Shown here piece by piece: positions 26,380 through 35,225 of a DNA stretch of 64,000 nt. Position numbers and translations under genes: made by a program. The notes beneath the pieces are model-generated. The model was given only the letters and a program-made list of their open reading frames with translations, did no database searches and was not told the origin of the DNA. Numbering within the stretch: the first letter of the stretch is position 1; every line of letters begins with the position of its first letter. This DNA comes from Neobacillus endophyticus (GTDB lineage: Bacteria; Bacillota; Bacilli; Bacillales; Cytobacillaceae): the NCBI RefSeq assembly GCF_013248975.1, contig NZ_JABRWH010000001.1, positions 4,918,001-4,982,000 on the forward strand. The letters are read 5' to 3'.

Positions 26380-26961
26380 TTAGCCAACCTGCAGGCCGAA
26401 ATCTGTTGCCAAAGCAGCCAGGCCGCCTTGATATCCGCTACCAATTGCACTGAATTTCCATTCGCCATTGTGGCGGTACAATTCTCCAACAACTATTGCA
26501 GTTTCAATAGAGAAGTCTTCTCCTAAATCATAACGAATAAGTTCTTCGCCAGACTCTTCATTAAAAATTCGGGCGTATGAATTCGAAACTTGTCCAAAGT
26601 TCTGGTTTCTGCTTGCTGCCTCATGAATCGTAATTGTAAAGGCAATGCGCTGAATGTTGGAGGGTACTTCCATTAAATTGATTTTAATTTGTTCGTCGTC
26701 ACCATCGCCCGCACCAGTACGATTATCACCTGTATGTACAACTGCTCCATTTGCACCTTGAGGGTTGTTATAAAAAATAAAATCTGATTCAGTGGTCACC
26801 TTCCCATTCTCTCCTAGCAAGAATACAGAAGCATCCAAGTCAAAATCATGTCCGCCATCATATTTATTCGTATCCCATCCAAGGCCTACAATTACTTTTG
26901 TCAAACCTGGATTTGTTTTTGTCAAATCAACTTTTTGACCTTTCGATAAGCTTACAGCCAT
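26380..26961 (-). CDS. TerD-family calcium-binding stress protein (first gene of Ter island)
   Basis: A 193-residue single TerD domain: [52 protein letters not shown] and [17 protein letters not shown] are the conserved core, with both acidic calcium-binding loops intact. It is closest by eye to the distal TerD at 16517-17095. It is the promoter-proximal gene, directly behind an ECF-type promoter. In B. subtilis the equivalent yceCDEFGH operon belongs to general and envelope stress regulons. Confidence 0.94.
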   Translation of the reverse strand: MAVSLSKGQKVDLTKTNPGLTKVIVGLGWDTNKYDGGHDFDLDASVFLLGENGKVTTESDFIFYNNPQGANGAVVHTGDNRTGAGDGDDEQIKINLMEVPSNIQRIAFTITIHEAASRNQNFGQVSNSYARIFNEESGEELIRYDLGEDFSIETAIVVGELYRHNGEWKFSAIGSGYQGGLAALATDFGLQVG

Positions 26962-26992
26962 TTTTCATTCCTCCAATTTAGGTATTAGTTTA

Positions 26993-27020
26993 TTTACGAG
27001 TGTAGAATAAAAAGGTTTCA
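26993..27020 (-). promoter_or_regulatory. ECF sigma promoter (SigM/SigW-like) for the Ter island
   Basis: On the minus strand TGAAAC (27015-27020), exactly 16 bases, then CGTAAA (26993-26998). This matches the TGAAAC-N16-CGTA form used by SigW, SigM and SigX of Bacillus. It lies about 30 bases upstream of the terD start. In B. subtilis the homologous yce operon is known to be controlled by ECF factors and SigB, so the match is both sequence-based and family-consistent. Confidence 0.8.
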
Positions 27021-27065
27021 TATATAATATAAAATTTTTGACTAGCATTTCGCAAACCGGAGTGA

Positions 27066-27656
27066 TTAACTCATCCATTTCGGAGGTACATTTGAGTCCC
27101 AATAAATGGCCCCTAGTTCATAATGACCTTGGAATTGATCGTGATAGGTATGATAATGAAAATTAAACCAATATCCTGCCTGAGGAGGATGATCTCTTCG
27201 CACATGAAACTTGAGAATATCTTTTCCCGTAACATTGTTTTTGATATTAAAAATTTTTTCAGAATATCCAGCACCGGGCTGCTCTGTGATAGAAAGACTT
27301 TTTAAATCTTCCTCTGGAAATTGGGCTGCTGTTTGTTCAATTGCCTTTTCAATATTTGGCCAAATCATTTCTCGGAATTCATTTTCAATAACCGGCTTAA
27401 TCTTGGTACCAAATTTTTGATATGATTGCCTCTCAGCTTGATTCAATATATCCTGCAAAAATAAATCCTTATTAAAGTCTGGTTCCTCTATATATCCATT
27501 TAACGGAAAGCCGGTTTCTGGAGATGGCGCTTCCAAAACATCCCGATCATTCGGGCTGTCTGCATTTACAGTATTCATTAATTGTGCTGGGGTAATGAGG
27601 CCAAATGTTAAAATTGAAACAAAGATAAACAGTGTCTTACGAACCCATTTATTCAT
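27066..27656 (-). CDS. ypjP: YpjP-like secreted protein
   Basis: A 196-residue protein with a Sec signal peptide (about 1-32, KWVRKTLFIFVSILTFGLITPAQ ... VNADS) and a mature part that ends in an aromatic, His-rich segment (YWFNFHYHTYHDQFQGHYELGAIYWD). It matches B. subtilis YpjP in length, layout and neighbourhood (ypjP lies near thyB there). Its function is unknown. Here the whole Ter island lies between it and thyA. Confidence 0.75.
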   Translation of the reverse strand: MNKWVRKTLFIFVSILTFGLITPAQLMNTVNADSPNDRDVLEAPSPETGFPLNGYIEEPDFNKDLFLQDILNQAERQSYQKFGTKIKPVIENEFREMIWPNIEKAIEQTAAQFPEEDLKSLSITEQPGAGYSEKIFNIKNNVTGKDILKFHVRRDHPPQAGYWFNFHYHTYHDQFQGHYELGAIYWDSNVPPKWMS

Positions 27657-27763
27657 TCTAATTTCCCCTTAATTCTTGAAAATCTTACCTGAATTGTTAT
27701 TCATATAAACTATTATACTTCCTTTTCGCAAAAAATGGAAAAAGAGAATAAGAAGAGAAAAAA

Positions 27764-27806
27764 AATCGTGTGATCCTATTTCACTTTGAAATGGAACCAC
27801 ACGATT
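27764..27806 (-). terminator. Terminator after brxA
   Basis: AATCGTGTG / CACACGATT outer stem with an inner ATTTCA-CTT-TGAAAT stem, followed on the minus strand by eight T residues. It lies directly after the brxA stop. Confidence 0.85.
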
Positions 27807-27813
27807 CTATTCT

Positions 27814-28248
27814 TTAACAATGATCTGCTAACGCACCCATTACATTTTCCATAACTGTTTCCATTGGCATTCCTTCAATATCATGCCTTGGAATGAAATG
27901 AACGACTTGATTATTTTTCAATAGAGCCATTGAAGGGGAGGAGGGCTCGAGGCCTTCAAAATACTCGCGCATCTTTGCGGTAGCCTCTTTATCCTGTCCA
28001 GCAAATACCGTAATTAGATGATCCGGTTTTTTCTCACTTCTTAAAACGCCTTGTGTTGCAGCAGGACGTGCCAATCCAGCAGCACAACCGCAAACCGAAT
28101 TGACTACAACAAGTGCAGTACCTTTCATATTTTCCATAAAGCTCTCAACTTGTTCTGCTGTTGTAAGTTCTTTAAAACCTGCTCTTGTTAATTCATCACG
28201 CATTGGTTGAACCATCTGTCTCATATATTCTTCATATGCATTTGACAT
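27814..28248 (-). CDS. brxA: Bacilliredoxin BrxA (YphP)
   Basis: A 144-residue DUF1094 protein that removes bacillithiol from S-bacillithiolated proteins after oxidative stress. The redox motif is Cys53-Gly-Cys55 in NSVCGCAAGLARPA. The protein is nearly identical in layout to B. subtilis YphP, including MSNAYEEYMRQ at the start and the terminal HC. The frame opens earlier, but the ATG at 28248 has GGAG about 10 bases upstream and gives the family length. Confidence 0.95.
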   Translation of the reverse strand: MSNAYEEYMRQMVQPMRDELTRAGFKELTTAEQVESFMENMKGTALVVVNSVCGCAAGLARPAATQGVLRSEKKPDHLITVFAGQDKEATAKMREYFEGLEPSSPSMALLKNNQVVHFIPRHDIEGMPMETVMENVMGALADHC

Positions 28249-28391
28249 ATTTAACATCACTCCACTTTTGTTTTTATCATTCAATATTTGATCTGTTAAT
28301 TTCCGGTAAAGGAGCGAGCATTTTAGGGCGGTTTAGCAGTTGTAGATCTCCCCTAAATAAAAGCTTCCGTCCTCCATTGCTTTAATAAAGC

Positions 28392-29528
28392 TTAATGATC
28401 TAGCTTTCTTGCTTCTGTCATTTGCTTCCAAACAGAGCCTTTGGCTTCTTCCCCGCCCTCGATTCTTTGAATCGCCATTTTTATCTGCATACTGACTTCA
28501 AATTCGGGATCATTTTCTGCTGCCTTTAAAGCAGGTAGTGATTGAACATCACCCACTTCAAATAAAAACATCGCAACACGCCAGCGTATCAATTTACTTG
28601 GATCTTTCAAAGCTCGCACCATTTCAGGAACTGCTTCTTTGAAACCTAAATCTGACAGGCAGTCTCCTGCTGTCCGCCGGACGGTGACTGTCTTATCCTT
28701 TAAAGCTTTATATAAAAGCGGTAAAACTGTCTTATCCTTGATCATACCTAGGTAGACAACAGAAAGCCGGCGAATCGAAGGTTTCTCATCCGCTAACGCT
28801 TTTTCTAATAAAGGAAGATCTTTCAAATCCGGGTCTTCCATTTGCTCAAGCATTTGGTATCTTAGCTGCCAATCGGGGTTTTGAAACTCCTCAAGTGTAA
28901 TCTTTCTTCGAGTCCAAATGGCTCTTTGTACAGTTGGCGATTCCTTCTCTTGTGCCGCTTTAACAAGCTCCTCAAGTCTTTTTATCGGATATGCTGCGAT
29001 CAGTTCATCTACAACCTCTTGACCAACCTGATCAAAGTCACCATACCTTACACCTTGATTTATCCATTTTCGCAAAAAAATATAATTATCTTCTGGGAGC
29101 TGTGCTCGCTCTCTGGCTTCAAGGAAGTATGGAGGCATTCCGAAACGTTTTTCAGTTGTACTATCAGTAAGTTTAACCTGCAGGGGAATACCCTTAAACA
29201 TTTGTATTTCTACGGTAATTTCTCCAAAGTGGTCATTTACCATAGGACTTGTAGTTGTCATTTCAGATGGCTTTTCACCAAAGGCCTTCCTTACAAGCGG
29301 GAGCAATTCTTTCCAGTCATATTTTGCATTTCTTTCCACTGCAAGAAAGTCTGCGACATGGTAAACTCCCTTAATTCCCTCAATGCCAAGTATTTTTTGA
29401 ATGACAGCAGGCGCGAACTCCATCGTTTCTTTTTTATAGTTATGGCTTTTTCCCATCGGGAGCTCTTGGTCGAGCAAAATTTTCATTGTATTTGGACTTG
29501 GAGTAGGTTCGATCGACCGTATGTTCAA
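28392..29528 (-). CDS. ypgR: YpgR/CvfC: Nfu N-domain plus HEAT repeats
   Basis: A 378-residue protein combining an N-terminal Nfu/NifU-N-like domain (about 1-85, SIEPTPSPNTMKILLDQEL ... GVYHVADFLAVERN) with C-terminal HEAT-like repeats (about 215-370; RRLSVVYLGMIKDKTVLPLL, RRTAGDCLSDLG, RWRVAMFLFEVGD). Orthologues are called conserved virulence factor C in staphylococci; the biochemical role is unsettled, possibly Fe-S related. The TTG at 29528 with AAGGTG 6 bases upstream is preferred to the GTG at 29537. Confidence 0.88.
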   Translation of the reverse strand: MNIRSIEPTPSPNTMKILLDQELPMGKSHNYKKETMEFAPAVIQKILGIEGIKGVYHVADFLAVERNAKYDWKELLPLVRKAFGEKPSEMTTTSPMVNDHFGEITVEIQMFKGIPLQVKLTDSTTEKRFGMPPYFLEARERAQLPEDNYIFLRKWINQGVRYGDFDQVGQEVVDELIAAYPIKRLEELVKAAQEKESPTVQRAIWTRRKITLEEFQNPDWQLRYQMLEQMEDPDLKDLPLLEKALADEKPSIRRLSVVYLGMIKDKTVLPLLYKALKDKTVTVRRTAGDCLSDLGFKEAVPEMVRALKDPSKLIRWRVAMFLFEVGDVQSLPALKAAENDPEFEVSMQIKMAIQRIEGGEEAKGSVWKQMTEARKLDH

Positions 29529-29609
29529 CGCAATCACCTTATTCTCTTGTTTTAAACAAGTTTAACATATTAATGTTGGTAAATTCATTTCATATGCACT
29601 GCAGCCACA

Positions 29610-31499
29610 TTATTCCATTTCAGCCTGCTCAGCCAGATAGGACCAGCGCTCGATTAAATATTCCAGCTTTTCATTCAACACAGTCTCTTCTTTCATTAAC
29701 TCTTGCAGTTTTGAAAAGTCACTGCCCGCTGCCGCCATTTCATTCGCGACCTCTTCCATCCTGGCTTCTGTGGCAGCAATGACGTCGTCAATTTCTTCCC
29801 ATTCCTTTTTTTCCTTATAAGACATTCTTTTCTTTTTTTCCTTTTCAAAGCTTTTTACAGGTGCTACCATCTTTATTTCCTGTTTTGGCGCTTCCTTTGC
29901 CATTTGATCTTCCAAGTATTCTGTGTAAGTGCCATAATATGATTCAATTACACCATCCCCCTCTAGAACTAATAGCTGTTCGGCTATTTTATCTAAGAAA
30001 TACCGGTCATGGGAGACAGTAATAACAACCCCAGGAAAATCTTCCAAATAATCCTCCAAAACTGTTAGTGTTAGTGTATCAAGATCATTTGTCGGCTCGT
30101 CCAGTAAGAGCACATTGGGTGCTGACATTAAAATTTTTAATAAGTATAAACGACGCTTTTCTCCGCCGGAAAGCTTGCGAATAGGTGTACCGTGTGTAAA
30201 TGGTGGAAACAAAAACCTTTCCAGCATTTGCGATGCAGAAATCGTTTTTCCATCTGAAGTTTCTACCACCTGTGCCGTTTCTTTAATGTATTCAATCATC
30301 CGCTTATTTTCGTCCATATCATCATTTTCCTGTGTATAATAAGCGATTTTTACTGTCTGCCCCATAATAAAATCACCAGCGTCAAGCGGGATTCGCTTTG
30401 CAAGAATATTTAAAATGGTTGATTTTCCGGCTCCATTTTTGCCAATAATCCCCATTCGATCTCCTGGTTTGACTAATAAATCAAAGTGTTCAAGAATTAT
30501 TCTCTCCTCAAACCTCTTGGATGCATCCTTTAATTCAAAAACCTGTTTACCTAAACGACTCCCATTCAGAGAAATGTCAAGCTTCTCTTGACTGGTCTTC
30601 CCAGCGGAGAGCTTATCGCTCAGATCTTCAAAACGCTGGATTCGTGCCTTTTGCTTAGTTGTTCTTGCCTGAGCGCCTCTTCTGATCCATTCAAGCTCGT
30701 GCCGGAACAGATTTTTTCTTTTTTCAAATACTGCGGCTTCATTTTCTTCACGAATGGCTTTAGATTCAAGGAAAGCTGCATAATTTCCTTTGTAGCTGTA
30801 TAAATTGCCCCCATCTAATTCAAACATTCTATTTGCTACTTTATCCAGAAAGTAGCGGTCGTGGGTAACAAGTAAAATCGCGCGATTGTACCTGCTTAAA
30901 TACTCTTCAAGCCACTTTACGGCTGAAAAATCAAGGTGGTTTGTCGGCTCATCCAAAATGAGTAAATCAGGCTCCGCGATTAATACCTGCGCCAATGCGA
31001 CTCGTTTCTTCTGACCTCCGGAGAGCTCACCAACTTTTTGCGAGAAATTTTCAATTCCTAATTTTGTTAGGATCGTTTTAGCATTTGTACTTGCATCCCA
31101 GGCATTTAGAGCATCCATTTGCTTTTGCAGGCTAAATAACTGTTCCTGACTCTTCGTATCATTTGGTGTTAGGTTAAGCTCCATGAGCGTTTTTTCATAC
31201 TCTCTCATTAATTTTAAAACGGGCGCTTCACCATGGAATACTTGTTCGAGCACTGTACGGTCTGTCTGAAAATCAGGCTGTTGGTTTAAGAATGCAATGG
31301 TATAATCTTTCGCGGCAATAATTTTCCCCTCATCAGGGTGGTCAATTCCAGCCACAATTTTTAATAACGAGGACTTCCCTGTCCCATTGACACCAATAAG
31401 ACCAACCCTTTCCTTTTCTGCAATCGTAAATGAGATCCCATTAAATAACTGTTTTTCTCCATACGATTTTGTGACGTTTTCTATTGTGAGCATTTTCAT
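29610..31499 (-). CDS. ABC-F ATPase (Uup/YfmR type)
   Basis: A 629-residue soluble ABC-F protein with two ATPase domains (Walker A GVNGTGKSS at about 37 and GKNGAGKST at about 350; signatures LSGGQKKR and LSGGEKRR; Walker B LLILDEPTNHLD and VLLLDEPTNDLD) joined by a basic linker, and a C-terminal coiled coil (about 540-629). ABC-F proteins act on ribosomes. The C-terminal coil resembles Uup/YfmR rather than antibiotic-resistance types. The ATG at 31499 overlaps the HD-gene stop as ATGA. In B. subtilis ypgQ and ypgR are adjacent without this gene. Confidence 0.9.
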   Translation of the reverse strand: MKMLTIENVTKSYGEKQLFNGISFTIAEKERVGLIGVNGTGKSSLLKIVAGIDHPDEGKIIAAKDYTIAFLNQQPDFQTDRTVLEQVFHGEAPVLKLMREYEKTLMELNLTPNDTKSQEQLFSLQKQMDALNAWDASTNAKTILTKLGIENFSQKVGELSGGQKKRVALAQVLIAEPDLLILDEPTNHLDFSAVKWLEEYLSRYNRAILLVTHDRYFLDKVANRMFELDGGNLYSYKGNYAAFLESKAIREENEAAVFEKRKNLFRHELEWIRRGAQARTTKQKARIQRFEDLSDKLSAGKTSQEKLDISLNGSRLGKQVFELKDASKRFEERIILEHFDLLVKPGDRMGIIGKNGAGKSTILNILAKRIPLDAGDFIMGQTVKIAYYTQENDDMDENKRMIEYIKETAQVVETSDGKTISASQMLERFLFPPFTHGTPIRKLSGGEKRRLYLLKILMSAPNVLLLDEPTNDLDTLTLTVLEDYLEDFPGVVITVSHDRYFLDKIAEQLLVLEGDGVIESYYGTYTEYLEDQMAKEAPKQEIKMVAPVKSFEKEKKKRMSYKEKKEWEEIDDVIAATEARMEEVANEMAAAGSDFSKLQELMKEETVLNEKLEYLIERWSYLAEQAEME

Positions 31500-32152
31500 G
31501 ATTCTTGACCTTTCCATTCTTGATAAAATTGTTGTAAAAAAAGTTCCATCATTTGTTGACGGCTCTCCGCCATTTTTATAGCAGTATTAGTATTTAAAAG
31601 ATTTTTCAATTTCAGCAGTTTTTCATAGAAATGATGTATCGTTGTGGATTTACCATTTCGATATTCTTCCACACTCATATGTTCACGGACTTGTACATTC
31701 GGGTCATATATTGGCTGACCTTTCTTTCCACCATAAGCAAATGCTCTAGCAATGCCGATTGCACCAATAGCATCTATGCGATCAGCATCCTGAACGATTT
31801 GGGCTTCTATTGTTTTCAGTTTAACGCTGTTTCCGCCTTTAAAGGAAATGGAGTAAATAATTTCCTCTATTTCAATTTTATGTTGATCTGATAAAGGAAT
31901 CATGGAAAGGAATGAGGCTAATTTCTCTTCACCTTGTCCAACACTATCATTCAATTTTTCGTCAGGAATATCATGGAGTAATGCAGCCATTTCTATGATA
32001 AAGGGGTCACCCGCTTGCTCCTTTTTCCATATATATAATGCATTGCGGCGAACACGATCGATATGGTGCCAATCATGTCCTGTTGCATCTTCTCCTAATT
32101 CATTCTGGACAAATAGCTCTGTTTGCTTAATAATCTGCTCTTTCACTTCCAT
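31496..32152 (-). CDS. ypgQ: HD-domain phosphohydrolase YpgQ
   Basis: A 218-residue HD-superfamily protein. HDWHHIDRV (about 24-32), LLHDIPDE (about 57-64) and VQDADRIDAIGAIGIARAFAYGG (about 122) form the H...HD...D metal site and the family's characteristic helix. B. subtilis YpgQ has been characterised as a Mn-dependent pyrophosphohydrolase active on (d)NTPs; the same chemistry is likely. Translationally coupled to the ABC-F gene. Confidence 0.9.
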   Translation of the reverse strand: MEVKEQIIKQTELFVQNELGEDATGHDWHHIDRVRRNALYIWKKEQAGDPFIIEMAALLHDIPDEKLNDSVGQGEEKLASFLSMIPLSDQHKIEIEEIIYSISFKGGNSVKLKTIEAQIVQDADRIDAIGAIGIARAFAYGGKKGQPIYDPNVQVREHMSVEEYRNGKSTTIHHFYEKLLKLKNLLNTNTAIKMAESRQQMMELFLQQFYQEWKGQES

Positions 32153-32244
32153 GCACCATCCTTATCCAGCCTATTTTATCACGAAAAACAAGGGAAGATA
32201 AAAGACTTTGCGGAAATAGGTTTGAATCATATTCAAAAAAATAC

Positions 32245-32268
32245 AAAACCAGCTAAACAGCTGGTTTT
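32245..32268 (-). terminator. Terminator after glutathione peroxidase gene
   Basis: AAAACCAGCT / AGCTGGTTTT, a 10-bp perfect stem with an AAAC loop (plus-strand reading), followed on the minus strand by GTATTTTTTTG. Confidence 0.85.
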
Positions 32269-32270
32269 GC

Positions 32271-32747
32271 TTAAAGAAGCTCTTCGATATCTTTTGCTAT
32301 TTCCTCGGGGGTCGTATTTGGAGCATATCGATTTACTACATTCCCTTTGGAATCAACGAGAAATTTAGTGAAGTTCCACTTTATTGTGGAAATCCCCATT
32401 ACTCCTGGCGCATGTTTTTTCAGGTAAGCGAACAATGGATGGGTATAAACCCCGTTAACATCGATCTTGGCGAACAACGGGAACTTTACACCGTAATTTA
32501 TTTCACAAAAAGATTTGATTTCCTCGTCACTGCCAGGCTCTTGACCCATAAATTGGTTACAAGGAAATCCCAAAACAACAAAGCTCCGATCCTTATATTT
32601 TTCATATATGCCTTGAAGCTCCTTATATTGAGGAGTAAAGCCGCATTTACTTGCGGTATTGACTATCAGCATGACACTGCCCTCAAAGTTTTTTAAAGAT
32701 ATTTCCTGTCCATCAATTGTTTTCGCCTGAAATTGATAAATTGACAT
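32271..32747 (-). CDS. bsaA: Glutathione-peroxidase-family thiol peroxidase (BsaA)
   Basis: A 158-residue GPx-fold peroxidase. The peroxidatic Cys35 is in NTASKCGFTPQY, the tetrad Gln and Trp/Asn are in PCNQFMGQEPG and KWNFTKFLVD, and the likely resolving Cys81 is in SFCEINYG, as in bacterial thioredoxin-dependent GPx enzymes. It has Cys, not selenocysteine. Its neighbour order with ypgQ and ypgR matches B. subtilis bsaA. Confidence 0.93.
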   Translation of the reverse strand: MSIYQFQAKTIDGQEISLKNFEGSVMLIVNTASKCGFTPQYKELQGIYEKYKDRSFVVLGFPCNQFMGQEPGSDEEIKSFCEINYGVKFPLFAKIDVNGVYTHPLFAYLKKHAPGVMGISTIKWNFTKFLVDSKGNVVNRYAPNTTPEEIAKDIEELL

Positions 32748-32760
32748 TGGGGGTTACCTC

Positions 32761-33300
32761 CTATTTTCTGCCGTTGCAGAAAGTCTCCAACTGCTGCGTG
32801 GTCGTGACCATAAATTCTATCATTTCGACTAGGTCATCCATTTGTGCTTCACTGATGATTCTTTCAAAATCAATAGTCACCACGTTTTTCATTTTTTTTG
32901 GTTGGTTTAACGGATTAAATTCTACAGATTGGCAGATTTTCCTTTCTTCTCCCCAAATTTTCCTAAAAATATCATCAATCTCCTGATATTCTGTCATCTC
33001 ATCAACAACCTCAAGGCAAAATTGAAGTTTTACAAAGCAGCCCGCCAAATCATTTGCATCCATATTTGGCAGAAGCTCTGCTGCCAAATTATTAAGTTCT
33101 GCACCCATTTCCAATTTTGCTGTTACAGTGTTCGTTGTATTTCCGGGCAATCTAAAGCAAATGGAAAACAAACGGGACATTTTGGCAGTATTAAGAAAGT
33201 CATTTCGGTCGGTAACTATGATGGCTCCAATTAAATCTAAATCATAAAGGGCACCTTCGATGACAACTTTCATATTATCAAAGGCTGTTGGATCAAACAT
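32761..33300 (-). CDS. Hypothetical protein between bsaA and fhs
   Basis: Not recognised. A 179-residue acidic soluble protein beginning MFDPTAFDNMKVVIEGALYDLD, alternating beta-like and helical stretches, ending in a helical EMIEFMVTTTQQLETFCNGRK. It has no signal peptide and no cysteine pair. It starts 18 bases after the fhs stop and ends 13 bases before bsaA, so it is probably cotranscribed with formate-THF ligase. No function can be given. Confidence 0.65.
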   Translation of the reverse strand: MFDPTAFDNMKVVIEGALYDLDLIGAIIVTDRNDFLNTAKMSRLFSICFRLPGNTTNTVTAKLEMGAELNNLAAELLPNMDANDLAGCFVKLQFCLEVVDEMTEYQEIDDIFRKIWGEERKICQSVEFNPLNQPKKMKNVVTIDFERIISEAQMDDLVEMIEFMVTTTQQLETFCNGRK

Positions 33301-33317
33301 TTACTATATCTACTCCT

Positions 33318-35006
33318 TTAGAAAAGTCCTATGGCATGGCCATTTTCATCAATATCCATATTTAATGCTGCCGGTTTTTTAGGCAGTCCGGGCATTGTCA
33401 TTACTTCACCAGTTAAGGCAACAATGAAGCCAGCTCCGATCGAAGGCTTAAACTCTCTTACCGTTACTGTAAAATCTGATGGTCGCCCCAGTTTCGCGGG
33501 ATCATCAGATAATGAATATTGGGTTTTTGCCATACAAACAGCCAAATGAGACCAGCCAAACTTTTCAAAATCCTTTAATTGCTTTTGCGCCTTTTGTGAA
33601 AATTCAACATCGTTTCCCCCGTAAACTTTTTGCACAATGGTTCGGACCTTGGATTCGATAGAATCAGATAAATCATACAATGGATAGAACTTGTTTTTCT
33701 CCTTGCTAATCACTGTCAACAGTTGCTCAGCTAATTCGATTCCACCTTCTCCGCCTTTTTGCCATACTTCAGTTAAGGCAACCGGAACATTTTCTCGCTG
33801 GCACCAGTCCAATATCATTTGAACCTCTTGTTCTGTATCAGTAATGAATTTATTGATCGCTACTACTACTGGAAGGCCAAAACTTCTGATTGTTTCGACA
33901 TGCTTTTGCAGATTGGCGAATCCTTTCGACAATGCCTGAATATTTTCAGCGACGAGTTCATTTACCGTTACACCCCCATGCATTTTTAATGCACGGATCG
34001 TAGCAACCACAACGACAGCCTCAGGCCTAATACCCGCACTTCGTGATTTAATATGTAAAAATTTCTCCGCTCCCAGATCTGCCCCAAAACCGGCTTCTGT
34101 TACCACATAATCCGCTAATTTAGCAGCGGCAATAGTAGCAATCACACTATTACAGCCATGGGCAATATTAGCAAACGGCCCTCCATGAACAAGTGCAGGC
34201 GTATGTTCAATTGTTTGAACAAGATTTGGCTTTATTGCATCTTTCAATAATAAAGCTAATGCACCTTCCACTCCCAGATCCCTAACCGTAATTGGCATCT
34301 TGTCCTCATTATAAGCAATGACCATTCTTGACAATCTTATTTTTAAATCTTTAAGATTAGCTGCCAAACATAATACTGCCATAATTTCAGATGCTACAGT
34401 GATATCAAAGCCATCTTCTCTTGGCATACCTTGAAGCGGCCCGCCAAGCCCTATAATAATCTTTCTTAGCGCACGATCATTTAAATCCAAGGACCGTTTC
34501 CAAACAATCCGGCGTTGATCGATTCTTAATTCATTACCTTGTTGAAGATGATTATCTATTAACGCGGCCAGTGCATTATTTGCCGTAGTAATGGCATGAA
34601 AATCCCCTGTAAAATGAAGATTGATATCTTCCATTGGAAGAACTTGAGAATACCCTCCTCCAGTAGCACCGCCTTTTATTCCCATTGTCGGCCCTAATGA
34701 AGGCTCACGCATTGCAATCATTGCTTTCTTGCCAAGCCGGTTAAAAGCATCACCTAATCCCACTGTTACAGTCGATTTTCCTTCCCCAGCTGGAGTGGGA
34801 TTGATAGATGTGACAAGAATGATTTTTCCAGACTCTCTAGTTTGAATTTTCTCCAATGCGTCAGTTGAAAGTTTTGCCTTATACTTTCCAAAAAGCTCTA
34901 AATCATCTGCTTCAATTCCAATTTTTTTTGCGATTTCTATTATTGGCTTCATTTCTGTCTTTTGTGCAATTTCTATATCTGATAATACAGTTGAGTTTGT
35001 AACCAA
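33318..35006 (-). CDS. fhs: Formate-tetrahydrofolate ligase
   Basis: A 562-residue formyl-THF synthetase that makes 10-formyl-THF from formate, THF and ATP. The P-loop is in [17 protein letters not shown] (about 71-87); the conserved [32 protein letters not shown] and [11 protein letters not shown] motifs are all present, and the length is typical. B. subtilis 168 lacks this enzyme, so it is a metabolic addition to the backbone. With a hydrogenase in the same window, a link to formate use is possible but not shown. Confidence 0.96.
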   Translation of the reverse strand: MVTNSTVLSDIEIAQKTEMKPIIEIAKKIGIEADDLELFGKYKAKLSTDALEKIQTRESGKIILVTSINPTPAGEGKSTVTVGLGDAFNRLGKKAMIAMREPSLGPTMGIKGGATGGGYSQVLPMEDINLHFTGDFHAITTANNALAALIDNHLQQGNELRIDQRRIVWKRSLDLNDRALRKIIIGLGGPLQGMPREDGFDITVASEIMAVLCLAANLKDLKIRLSRMVIAYNEDKMPITVRDLGVEGALALLLKDAIKPNLVQTIEHTPALVHGGPFANIAHGCNSVIATIAAAKLADYVVTEAGFGADLGAEKFLHIKSRSAGIRPEAVVVVATIRALKMHGGVTVNELVAENIQALSKGFANLQKHVETIRSFGLPVVVAINKFITDTEQEVQMILDWCQRENVPVALTEVWQKGGEGGIELAEQLLTVISKEKNKFYPLYDLSDSIESKVRTIVQKVYGGNDVEFSQKAQKQLKDFEKFGWSHLAVCMAKTQYSLSDDPAKLGRPSDFTVTVREFKPSIGAGFIVALTGEVMTMPGLPKKPAALNMDIDENGHAIGLF

Positions 35007-35159
35007 TGATATCCCCCGCTGTCAGTTCAGAATAAATAAATCTTCTATTATTGTATCAAAAAAGCGTAATTCAAAAACTTTAATTGTCGAACAAATTTTT
35101 ATCTTTTCTGATTTAAAAATTATATATATAATTTCTTTATTGAATTTTTGAAATATTCA

Positions 35160-35188
35160 TTGACTTTTCCTTTCGGTACTTGTATTAA
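35160..35188 (+). promoter_or_regulatory. Sigma-A promoter of metA
   Basis: TTGACT (35160-35165), 17-base spacer, TATTAA (35183-35188), about 32 bases before the metA TTG start. The leader is too short for a SAM riboswitch. Confidence 0.75.
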
Positions 35189-35225
35189 TGAATGTAGCAT
35201 ATTGAAATTAAAGGGGGCTAGAATA

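Noticed and set aside
35007..35225. SAM riboswitch or T-box before metA
   Set aside because: A sigma-A promoter ends at 35188 and leaves about 30 bases of leader, too short; no conserved riboswitch elements were seen.
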